From JAAAOZ01 sp964496595 (lineage in GTDB: Bacteria; Chloroflexota; Anaerolineae; B4-G1; SLSP01), in contig CAZCAI010000199.1 of NCBI GenBank assembly GCA_964496595.1, positions 1 to 7,373 on the forward strand: a stretch of DNA of 7,373 nucleotides, in the 5' to 3' direction. The position numbers and the translations under genes were made by a program. The notes under the pieces are model-generated. The model ran no database searches, was not told the origin of the DNA, and saw only the letters and a list, made by a program, of their open reading frames with translations. Of the stretch, positions 1-5,387 are shown piece by piece; within the stretch, counting starts at the first letter, position 1; each line of letters starts with the position of its first letter.

Positions 1-228
1 CAGGAATTGGATTCGGCCAATCAGGAGTTCCTGGTGGAGATTTTAGAGCGAGGATTACGGGAGTTGAAAATTGAACAGGTCCTCAAACGCTACGCACGAG
101 GCGGGATGTCCTTTGGCGCTGCCGCGCAACAGGCCGGCGTATCGCAATCGGAATTAGCTCGTCATGCCTACGCGCGTGGCATGACGCCCCCCTTTAGTGA
201 GGAAACGTTGAGGGAGGAGTTGAACTGA
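1..228 (+). CDS. UPF0175 family small antitoxin-like protein, 5' end cut by the window
   Basis: The frame is open from base 1 to a TGA at 226-228, giving 75 residues. A TTG at 7 could start it but has no properly spaced ribosome site, so the true start is probably a few codons outside the window. The C-terminal half carries the UPF0175 signature: a helix-turn-helix-like stretch reading GGMSFGAAAQQAGVSQSEL, then a helix and an 'ARGMTPPFSEETLREEL' ending that matches the family's usual 'RGIP..(Y/F)..E.L..DL' tail. Members are about 80-90 residues, and many are encoded directly upstream of a PIN-domain gene of the DUF3368 type, as here. By analogy it would be the antitoxin and perhaps the DNA-binding autorepressor of the pair. 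That role is inferred; any operator lies upstream of the window. Confidence 0.72.
   Translation, partial: QELDSANQEFLVEILERGLRELKIEQVLKRYARGGMSFGAAAQQAGVSQSELARHAYARGMTPPFSEETLREELN
212..219 (+). promoter_or_regulatory. Strong ribosome binding site inside the antitoxin gene, for the PIN gene
   Basis: GGGAGGAG lies at 212-219, inside the last codons of the antitoxin gene. It is 5 nt before a CTG at 225-227 that overlaps the antitoxin stop as CTGA. The GTG at 243, the next candidate start, has no purine-rich site at normal distance. The position therefore argues for translational coupling and a CTG start at 225. Confidence 0.5.
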
Positions 229-242
229 GTACCCAGTCGATC

Positions 243-761
243 GTGCTGTGTAATTCTGGTCCCTTGATAGCGCTGGGCAAACTGAATCGGTTGGATCTGT
301 TAGCTGATTTGTATGGAGATGTGCGAATTCCCAGGGCTGTCTATGATGAGGTGGTGATCCAGGGACTCGCGTGGGGCGCACCAGAAGCGCTCACGGTTCG
401 TTTGTTTTGGCAACGTCATGATTGGCCTATTGTGGAGGTACCGGAAGAGGTCATGTCTTCCTATGTGCTGCCGGTCGTATTAGATCCTGGCGAGACAGAG
501 GTTCTGGCTCTAGCTCGAACATTGCCTGATCCGTTGGTCTTGCTGGATGACGAAGTCGCGAGAGTTGAAGCCCGTCGCCTGGAATTGCGTTTACGAGGTA
601 CATTGGGCATTCTTGTGCATGCTTATCGTGAGCATCTGCTCGCTTTTGATCAGGTCGAATTATTGGTCCAGGAGATTGCAGCGCGCCCAGATATTTGGAT
701 TGGAGCCAGGCTATGTGAACGAATTTTGGCTTCGTTGCAGGAGCTGGAAAGTTCTGATTGA
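243..761 (+). CDS. DUF3368 PIN-domain protein, probable ribonuclease toxin
   Basis: This 172-residue protein has the motif order of the DUF3368 branch of PIN-domain nucleases. An N-terminal strand reads CNSGPLIALGKL (residues 3-14). 'IPRAVYDEV' follows with acidic Glu36, then 'LDPGETEVLALA' with Glu84, 'LLDDEVAR' with Asp102/Asp103, and 'GTLGIL' at 119-124. PIN proteins are Mg-dependent RNases and many are toxins of type II pairs. The first active-site acid of classical PIN domains is Asn4 here, a replacement also common in this subfamily. The gene follows the UPF0175 antitoxin directly and ends 26 nt before a strong terminator, so the two form a closed bicistron. The coordinates use the GTG at 243. 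A CTG at 225, overlapping the antitoxin stop and with a much better ribosome site, would add six residues (reading STQSIV after the initiator). Family call is firm; toxicity is inferred from the context. Confidence 0.82.
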   Translation: MLCNSGPLIALGKLNRLDLLADLYGDVRIPRAVYDEVVIQGLAWGAPEALTVRLFWQRHDWPIVEVPEEVMSSYVLPVVLDPGETEVLALARTLPDPLVLLDDEVARVEARRLELRLRGTLGILVHAYREHLLAFDQVELLVQEIAARPDIWIGARLCERILASLQELESSD

Positions 762-777
762 CCTAAGTTGGGAACTG

Positions 778-816
778 GAAACATCAAGGCCGACACAGAA
801 ATGTGTCGGCCTTTTT
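778..816 (+). repeat. 39-bp direct repeat, left copy (contains the terminator)
   Basis: Bases 778-816 are identical to 1879-1917 over 39 positions. The match includes ten bases left of the hairpin (GAAACATCAA), which termination does not require. The sequences diverge immediately on both sides (G versus A on the left, A versus G on the right). The two copies are 1,101 bp apart and enclose the rpn-like gene with its promoter region. Confidence 0.9.
788..816 (+). terminator. Rho-independent terminator after the UPF0175/PIN pair
   Basis: A perfect 10-bp stem (GGCCGACACA pairing with TGTGTCGGCC) is closed by a GAAA tetraloop and followed by five T's. Two A's before the stem can pair with the first T's. 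It lies 26 nt after the PIN stop codon and is oriented for plus-strand transcripts. An identical copy occurs at 1889-1917. Confidence 0.92.
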
Positions 817-837
817 AGTCGCGAGGGCATCATAACC

Positions 838-865
838 TTGCTCTTTGGCATCTTTGAGATAAGAT
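838..865 (+). promoter_or_regulatory. Possible sigma70-type promoter of the rpn-like gene
   Basis: In the spacer between the terminator and the rpn-like gene, TTGCTC (838-843) and TAAGAT (860-865) are 16 nt apart. The latter lies in an A/T-rich run (GATAAGATAAAGATA). The upstream terminator implies that the gene needs its own promoter here. The -35 match is only partial, so the exact boxes are uncertain. Confidence 0.3.
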
Positions 866-889
866 AAAGATACAGGAGGGAGGCCTACG

Positions 890-1855
890 ATGCCAATCCA
901 CAATCTCTTTGATCACACCTTGAAAGTCATTGCTCGTCACTATGCCGACGTGCTGTTGCGGTTGGCCTTTCCCGGCGTGCCGATATCGCTGGTGGGCACC
1001 GATCGCAACGTGGAATTGACGTTGCCGGCGCGGCCGGTCGATTTTGTGCATCATGTGGTGTATCAGGAGATGGCGTACCTCTTGCACATCGAATTCCAAC
1101 TGGAACACGAAGTTGATTTCCCGCGCCGGATGTTTACGTACAGCGGGCTTTTGACGGCTCAATATGACTTGCCGGTGTTGACCCTGGTCTTGTACTTGCG
1201 CCCGCGCCAATCCCCACTGCCCGACGCCTATCAGGTGAATCTGGGAGAGCGGGTGGTGAATCGCTTCAGCTATCCCGTGCTGCGGATGTGGGATTATGTG
1301 GACGACATCCGGCGCGGCGAATATCGGGAACTGGCGCCGTTGCTGATCACATTGACCGAGGAAAAGAGTGCCGCGGTGTTACAGGAGGAACGGGAGCTGA
1401 TTTGGCGAGAATCGGATGCCAAGAAGCGGGCGGACTTATTGGCGTTGGCGGTGATGATCGCTACCCGGCATTTTGATAGCCGCTATTTGTGGCAGTTTTT
1501 CACCGAGGAGGAGATAATGGATATGCAAAATGCAACGATTATCGATGAACTGTTTGCGCGTCGATTGGAGCAAATACGCGCTCAGGTGCGTCAAGAGAGC
1601 TTACAAGAGGGCTTGCAAGCAGGACTGGAGCAGGGAATACAGAGAGGATTGCAAAACTTACGAGATAGCTTGCTGGACGTCCTGGAGGAGCGTTTTGATG
1701 TCTCCAAAACTCAACGCCGTCACATAGCGACACAACTCCAGGCCATTGACGATCTCGCGAAGCTACGCGGTCTCTTGCTGGCGCTGATGCGCGCACCCGA
1801 TGTGACCACGTTCGAGCAGGCATTGGCGCACGAGGTGGAGATGTCTGACGACTGA
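890..1855 (+). CDS. Rpn/YhgA-type PD-(D/E)XK nuclease (COG5464-like)
   Basis: This 321-residue protein has the layout of the Rpn (recombination-promoting nuclease, 'putative transposase') family. The N-terminal 110 residues form the PD-(D/E)XK core: 'RNVELTLPARPVDFV' with Asp51, then 'LLHIEFQ' giving Glu68-x-Gln70, the E-x-Q form typical of this family. A helical middle follows. At residues 239-254 there is a four-residue periodic stretch (QEGL, QAGL, EQGI, QRGL), also typical of the family, and then a helical tail beginning 'LLDVLEERF'. E. coli RpnA is a Ca-stimulated DNA endonuclease that raises recA-independent recombination; that activity is known for relatives, not shown here. The ATG at 890 has an excellent ribosome site (AGGAGGGAGG at 874-883, 6 nt away). 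The gene is a single-gene unit with its own terminator, lying between 39-bp direct repeats. No catalytic residue appears missing, so it looks intact. Confidence 0.85.
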   Translation: MPIHNLFDHTLKVIARHYADVLLRLAFPGVPISLVGTDRNVELTLPARPVDFVHHVVYQEMAYLLHIEFQLEHEVDFPRRMFTYSGLLTAQYDLPVLTLVLYLRPRQSPLPDAYQVNLGERVVNRFSYPVLRMWDYVDDIRRGEYRELAPLLITLTEEKSAAVLQEERELIWRESDAKKRADLLALAVMIATRHFDSRYLWQFFTEEEIMDMQNATIIDELFARRLEQIRAQVRQESLQEGLQAGLEQGIQRGLQNLRDSLLDVLEERFDVSKTQRRHIATQLQAIDDLAKLRGLLLALMRAPDVTTFEQALAHEVEMSDD

Positions 1856-1878
1856 CTGGGGAAAGCGCGCGCTGCTGA

Positions 1879-1917
1879 GAAACATCAAGGCCGACACAGA
1901 AATGTGTCGGCCTTTTT
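1879..1917 (+). repeat. 39-bp direct repeat, right copy (contains the terminator)
   Basis: This is the second of two identical 39-bp copies (first at 778-816), in the same orientation. It begins with the same GAAACATCAA arm before the hairpin. A crossover between the copies would remove the rpn-like gene and leave one intact terminator after the PIN gene. Confidence 0.9.
1889..1917 (+). terminator. Rho-independent terminator after the rpn-like gene
   Basis: This has the same perfect 10-bp stem, GAAA loop and T5 tract as at 788-816. It starts 33 nt after the rpn-like stop, in the 85-bp gap between that gene and the convergent flavoprotein gene. Read from the minus strand, the stem is followed by CCTTGATG, so it is a weak terminator in that direction. 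Confidence 0.92.
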
Positions 1918-1940
1918 GGATGGGGTGCCCGAAGTTTCTC

Positions 1941-3233
1941 TTATGATCTCCCCACGGCCCGCGCGGCGCGTCGCCCCAACTCGACGGCGTAGTTCGTGCC
2001 GCGATCCCAGGGGTAGACCTGGCTCATGTTCGCCATCCACAGGTTGGGCAGCGGCGTCTTCAGCTTGGGGATGCGCGCGGAGTGGTTGACGCGCGGCACC
2101 GGCTGGGCGTAGCTCTCCGTGAACTTCCACGTCCGGCGGATCCAATCGCGCTGGAAGGCGGGGTTGATGCGCTGGATGCCGGGAATGAACTTCTCCAGCA
2201 GCGCGGCCTTGTCCATCTCGAAGTGGGGATGCTCCGGCGTGAGATAATCCCCGCAGTAGACGAGCGTCTCGCCGCCGTAGTGCGCCGCATCGACGTAGTT
2301 GGTGTGCTCCACGAAGGCCAGGAAGGGGAAGCCCTCCCGCTTGGGGATGTTGATCCAGTAATGTTGGTCGGTCACGGGGTGCTTGAGCGCCAGCACGAGC
2401 ACGACCGCGCCCATCGAATCTAACGCATCCAGGTCGGCGGTGTAGGCGGCGGGGAGGGCGGGCGCGCGCGCTTTGAGCATCTGCGGCGAACAGGTCGCCA
2501 GCACGCGGTCGTGCATCTGATCGCCGGCGCGCAATTCCAGGCGCACGCGGCCCTCCGGCGTGGGGTGAATGCCCCGCACGTGATGGGCTAGTCGAATCTC
2601 GCCACCTAACTCGCGGACTTTTTGGGCCAGCGCATCCAAGAAGGCCTGGAATCCGCCGACGAAGTAGCCCAGGCGGGGCGTGCGCTTGGCCAGCCGCGCC
2701 CAGAACCACGCCATATTGACCTCTTGGTAGTATGGGCCGAACTTGCCTTCCAGCAATGGCTGCCACAGGATCTCGTAGGCGCGCTCGCCCAAAGCCTTGG
2801 TGAGCCACTCGTGCGCCGTCACCCGCTCGAAGGGGCGCCAGACCGGCGTGAAGCGGAGGAAGGCGGCCACCGCGCCGAAGCGCACCCGGTCGATGAAGGG
2901 CAGCGGCTCGAAGCGCAGCACGCGCAGCGGGCTATCCAGCGGGTAGATGCCGCCCTGGTAATAGATGGAGGTCGTCGGGCGTGGGAAGAAGAGAATGTTG
3001 CCCATTCCTAGCTCTTTCACAAAGTGGATGATCTCCTTGTCGCTGGCGAAGATGTGATGATAGAAGCGATCCAGCGACCACGCCCAGCCCGCCGCCTCGT
3101 CCTTGAACCCGGCGGCCAGCCCGCCGACGTAATCGCGCGCCTCGTAGAGCGTGACGCGCTGGCCCTGCTTGAGTAGATCGTAGGCGGCGGTGAGGCCGGT
3201 CACGCCCGCGCCAATGATGCCAATATCGTGCAT
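1941..3233 (-). CDS. NAD(P)/FAD-dependent oxidoreductase, amine-oxidase / protoporphyrinogen-oxidase-like
   Basis: This 430-residue flavoprotein begins with a Rossmann FAD-binding fold. 'DIGIIGAGVTGLTAAYDLLKQG' supplies the GxGxxG dinucleotide motif (Gly8, Gly10, Gly13), Glu31 lies at the end of the second strand to hold the adenosine ribose, and 'DYVGG' follows at 34-38. The C-terminal part 'LWMANMSQVYPWDRGTNYAVELGRRAA' (398-424) is the second FAD contact typical of amine oxidase, protoporphyrinogen oxidase, phytoene desaturase and UDP-galactopyranose mutase relatives. The substrate cannot be read from sequence. No signal peptide or membrane helix is evident, so it is probably cytosolic. ATG 3233 is supported by AGGAGGA at 3242-3248, 8 nt away. 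It follows miaB by 77 nt on the same strand and converges on the rpn-like gene. G+C is visibly higher than in the flanking accessory genes. The family is confident; a specific enzyme name would be a guess. Confidence 0.85.
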   Translation of the reverse strand: MHDIGIIGAGVTGLTAAYDLLKQGQRVTLYEARDYVGGLAAGFKDEAAGWAWSLDRFYHHIFASDKEIIHFVKELGMGNILFFPRPTTSIYYQGGIYPLDSPLRVLRFEPLPFIDRVRFGAVAAFLRFTPVWRPFERVTAHEWLTKALGERAYEILWQPLLEGKFGPYYQEVNMAWFWARLAKRTPRLGYFVGGFQAFLDALAQKVRELGGEIRLAHHVRGIHPTPEGRVRLELRAGDQMHDRVLATCSPQMLKARAPALPAAYTADLDALDSMGAVVLVLALKHPVTDQHYWINIPKREGFPFLAFVEHTNYVDAAHYGGETLVYCGDYLTPEHPHFEMDKAALLEKFIPGIQRINPAFQRDWIRRTWKFTESYAQPVPRVNHSARIPKLKTPLPNLWMANMSQVYPWDRGTNYAVELGRRAARAVGRS

Positions 3234-3261
3234 TAAGATGTTCCTCCTGTTGGGAATGGGC

Positions 3262-3289
3262 GAATTTAGAATGATGAATTGCGAATTAA
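3262..3289. repeat. 7-nt tandem repeat, four GAAT-headed units
   Basis: On the plus strand the spacer reads GAATTTA, GAATGAT, GAATTGC, GAATTAA in exact 7-nt steps. A looser GAATGGGC unit lies just before at 3254-3261. It occupies the gap between miaB and the flavoprotein gene, a place where a promoter or leader of the flavoprotein would lie. No known site is recognised. Confidence 0.55.
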
Positions 3290-3307
3290 GCTCTTCTAAT
3301 TATGTTT

Positions 3308-3343
3308 TACCTACTCTATCTGCTCCATCCGCTCAATCTGCTG
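3308..3343. repeat. 9-nt tandem repeat across the miaB stop codon
   Basis: Read on the minus strand, four 9-nt units follow one another in codon register: CAGCAGATT, GAGCGGATG, GAGCAGATA, GAGTAGGTA (consensus GAGCAGATA). They encode the tripeptides QQI, ERM and EQI, then Glu and the TAG stop, which itself arises from a variant of the CAG codon. The array makes up most of the tail beyond the TRAM domain of MiaB. Confidence 0.55.
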
Positions 3344-4702
3344 ATTTGACTCTGCGGCGCCGACGAGCGACCACGGCCCGGCCCAGGTGATCGTGACCGG
3401 CGCCAGGCGGCCCAGCCACTCGCCCTCCGCCTCGAAGAAGACCAGGCGGTCGGTGCGGGTGCGGCCGAACCAGCGGCCCGTCCGCTGCTGGAATCCTTCC
3501 ACCAGGATTTCGACGGTCTGGCCGAGGTAGCGCGCGTTTTTCTCGGTGAGGATCTCGCTCTGGAGATCGTCCAGCGCGCGGCGACGGCGCTCCTTCTCCT
3601 CGCGGGGGACGTTATCCTCGAAGCGGCGCGTGGCCACGGTTTGTGGGCGCGGCGAGTAGCGCGCGATGTGCGCTTTGTCCAGGCGCAACTCGGCCAGCAG
3701 ATCGTAGGTGTGCTGGAATTGCGCCTCGGTCTCGCCGGGGAATCCGACGATGATGTCGGTGGCGATGGAGACGCCGGGGATCAGCTCGCGGATGCGGGCC
3801 ACGAGCCGCCGATAGTCATCGACGGTGTAGCCGCGTCGCATCCGCCGCAGGATCTCGTCGTCGCCGGATTGGATGGGGACTTCGATGTGCTCGCAGACTT
3901 TGGGCAGTTCGGCGACGGCGCGCAGCAGCGGGTCTTTCATCCAGTTGGGATGACTCGTCAGGAAGCGCAGGCGGCGCAGTCCCTCGATGGCGTGCACCTC
4001 GCGCAGCAGCGTGACCAGCGGCATCTCCTTTTTCTGCTGGGCGTCGGCAAACGCCGGCAGATCATAGCCGTAGCGATCCACGATCTGGCCGAGCAGCGTG
4101 ATCTCCTGGACGCCCTGCGCGACCAGTTGGCGCGCCTCGGCTACGATGATCTCCGGCGGGCGGCTGCGCTCGGCGCCGCGCCGGTAGGGGATCACGCAGT
4201 AGGAACAGGCGTGCGAGCAGCCGAGCACGATGGGGATGTAATCGCTGACGACGCGCCCGGCCTGCGAGGGCGGCAGCACGGTATCCGCGCGCCCGATGGC
4301 CAGCCGGCGCGCCTCCGCATCGGCGATGAGCGTCTGCGCCTCGCTGAGATCGCCGCGCTCGGCCAACAAGGCCCACAGCTCGGTGGGATCGGACGGTGGG
4401 AGGAAGAGATCGACCCACGGGAAGCGCGCCGCGAGTGCCGCCGTATCCTTCACGCCGACCATGCAGCCCATCAAGGCCAGGATGCCATCGGGATGGCGGC
4501 GCTTGTACTTCTTGAGCTGATTCAAGCGGCCCACGGCCTTATCCTCCGGCTGCTGGCGCACCACGCAGGTGTTGAGCACGACGACCTCGGCGTCCTCCGC
4601 GCGGTCCGTCGGCGTGAAGCCCAAGCGCTCCAGCCCCGCCGCCACCCGCTCGGAATCCGCCACGTTCATCTGACAACCAATTGTCCATATATGATAGTGC
4701 AT
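3311..4702 (-). CDS. miaB: tRNA-2-methylthio-N6-dimethylallyladenosine synthase MiaB
   Basis: This 463-residue radical-SAM methylthiotransferase adds a methylthio group at C2 of i6A37 in tRNAs reading UNN codons. The N-terminal MTTase domain has 'TIGCQMNVADSERV' and the auxiliary-cluster cysteines Cys10, Cys46 (NTCVVR) and Cys80 (MGCMV). The radical-SAM CX3CX2C motif is 'GCSHACSYC' (Cys162, Cys166, Cys169), followed by 'IPYRRGAERSR'. 'GQIVDRYGYDL', 'VPIQSGDDEILRRMRRGY' and 'IATDIIVGFPGET' follow in family order, then a TRAM domain at about 391-450. GCQMN and NTCxVR favour MiaB over MtaB or RimO. The ATG at 4702 was chosen because MHYHIWTIGCQMN is the normal N-terminus; a longer frame would run into hepT. 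It begins 4 nt after hepT. An AAGGA at 4716-4720, 13 nt away and inside hepT, suggests translational coupling. Residues 452-463 are a repetitive extra tail. Confidence 0.93.
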   Translation of the reverse strand: MHYHIWTIGCQMNVADSERVAAGLERLGFTPTDRAEDAEVVVLNTCVVRQQPEDKAVGRLNQLKKYKRRHPDGILALMGCMVGVKDTAALAARFPWVDLFLPPSDPTELWALLAERGDLSEAQTLIADAEARRLAIGRADTVLPPSQAGRVVSDYIPIVLGCSHACSYCVIPYRRGAERSRPPEIIVAEARQLVAQGVQEITLLGQIVDRYGYDLPAFADAQQKKEMPLVTLLREVHAIEGLRRLRFLTSHPNWMKDPLLRAVAELPKVCEHIEVPIQSGDDEILRRMRRGYTVDDYRRLVARIRELIPGVSIATDIIVGFPGETEAQFQHTYDLLAELRLDKAHIARYSPRPQTVATRRFEDNVPREEKERRRRALDDLQSEILTEKNARYLGQTVEILVEGFQQRTGRWFGRTRTDRLVFFEAEGEWLGRLAPVTITWAGPWSLVGAAESNQQIERMEQIE

Positions 4703-4706
4703 ATTG

Positions 4707-5078
4707 TTAAGGAGTTCCTTTTTCTGATCCGGTTGATAAATCTTTTTGACGCATAACCTCTTGGATGTTATCAAGAAGCTCAGGAGCGTGATTTTGTACG
4801 ATGTCCCATAGGATGTCGATGTCCAGGCCAAAGTATTCGTGAGCTACGATGTCGCGCAGGCCGGCAATCTTAGCCCATTTGATGTGGGGATAGTGCTCTC
4901 TCATCTCTGGCGGGATGTGTTTGGCTGCTTCTCCGATGATCTCTAAATTACGTACCACGGCATCAAATGTCTTGTCGTCGGTTACGAACTCGTCAAATCC
5001 CAAGCCATCTGTGTAGCGCAGGATTTTTTCACAGGCCTCTTGGATATCGTCCAGATAGAGCCGATAGTCACGCGACAT
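4707..5078 (-). CDS. hepT: HepT-type HEPN toxin (DUF86), RNase of the HepT/MntA pair
   Basis: This 123-residue, all-helical DUF86/HEPN protein carries the catalytic Rx4H motif in its family-specific Rx4HxY form: 'RDIVAHEY' with Arg75, His80 and Tyr82. Preceding blocks are also typical: 'YLDDIQEACEKILRYT' and 'AVVRNLEIIGEAAKHIPPEMR'. HepT proteins are RNases kept harmless by the partner nucleotidyltransferase, which adds AMP units to the tyrosine of Rx4HxY. All residues needed for both toxicity and modification are visible. The ATG at 5078 lies 11 nt inside the mntA frame, with GAGG at 5085-5088 as ribosome site, so the pair is translationally coupled. The stop is 4 nt from the miaB start. The last dozen residues (about 112-123) are beyond the usual domain and coincide with the miaB ribosome site. 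Confidence 0.92.
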   Translation of the reverse strand: MSRDYRLYLDDIQEACEKILRYTDGLGFDEFVTDDKTFDAVVRNLEIIGEAAKHIPPEMREHYPHIKWAKIAGLRDIVAHEYFGLDIDILWDIVQNHAPELLDNIQEVMRQKDLSTGSEKGTP

Positions 5079-5358
5079 AAATAGCCTCTTCTTCTACATT
5101 AGGACGCATCCGAGGCTTGAGCGCTTTGGGGGTGACCAAGTCGACCTTGCGCCCCAACAGGTCCTCTAAGTAGAATTTAAGATCCATATAGCGATTGAAG
5201 GTCGCTTGGCCCTCAAAGTCTACTAAGATGTCTATATCGCTTTCGGGGTGGCTTTCTCCCCGCGCCACCGAGCCGAAGACAGCCATTGATTTCACGCCAA
5301 ATGGCATCCACGCTTGGCGATGTTTCTGTAATAGGTTGATAACGTCATTTTTGCTCAT
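5068..5358 (-). CDS. mntA: MntA-type minimal nucleotidyltransferase, antitoxin of HepT
   Basis: This 96-residue minimal nucleotidyltransferase has the GSx10DxD catalytic motif intact in 'AVFGSVARGESHPESDIDILVDF': Gly29, Ser30, Asp41 and Asp43. A third acidic residue is in 'KVDLVTP' (Asp73). In characterised HepT/MntA pairs this enzyme uses ATP to AMPylate the toxin tyrosine and so silences its RNase. The ATG at 5358 is chosen because GGAGG stands 10 nt upstream (5369-5373) and the motif spacing fits. An upstream ATG at 5409 would extend the protein into the preceding gene's coding end without benefit. The gene starts 29 nt after the AAA-like gene and overlaps hepT by 11 nt, so co-transcription with both is likely. 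No separate promoter is evident in the 29-nt gap. Confidence 0.92.
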   Translation of the reverse strand: MSKNDVINLLQKHRQAWMPFGVKSMAVFGSVARGESHPESDIDILVDFEGQATFNRYMDLKFYLEDLLGRKVDLVTPKALKPRMRPNVEEEAIYVA

Positions 5359-5368
5359 GTGCCTGTTT

Positions 5369-5373
5369 CCTCC
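5369..5373 (-). promoter_or_regulatory. Ribosome binding site that fixes the mntA start
   Basis: GGAGG on the minus strand is 10 nt from ATG 5358 and lies in the 29-nt gap after the AAA-like gene. It supports the short 96-residue form over an in-frame start at 5409. Confidence 0.6.
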
Positions 5374-5387
5374 GAACTTCAAAAGAG

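Noticed and set aside
890..1855. Calling the rpn-like gene a true transposase with terminal inverted repeats
   Set aside because: The family is labelled 'putative transposase', but it is a PD-(D/E)XK nuclease. The flanking repeats are direct, not inverted, and no target-site duplication separate from them is seen.
1889..1917. Bidirectional terminator serving the convergent flavoprotein gene
   Set aside because: On the minus strand the stem is followed by CCTTGATG and not a T run, so the hairpin fits only plus-strand termination.
1885..2808. A 307-codon minus-strand frame overlapping the flavoprotein gene
   Set aside because: It is a shifted frame of the flavoprotein, extremely Arg/Ala/Pro-rich, and has no start context. 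It also runs through the terminator hairpin.
3641..4756. A 371-codon open frame on the plus strand opposite miaB
   Set aside because: It is antisense to a full-length MiaB with every catalytic motif. Its translation is low-complexity (rich in Asp, Arg, Gln, His, Ala) with no motif and no ribosome site, as expected opposite a G+C-rich gene.
4703..4831. Longer miaB start at 4831, giving 43 more residues
   Set aside because: The added residues overlap hepT out of frame and do not resemble any MiaB. MHYHIWTIGCQMN at 4702 is the normal family N-terminus.
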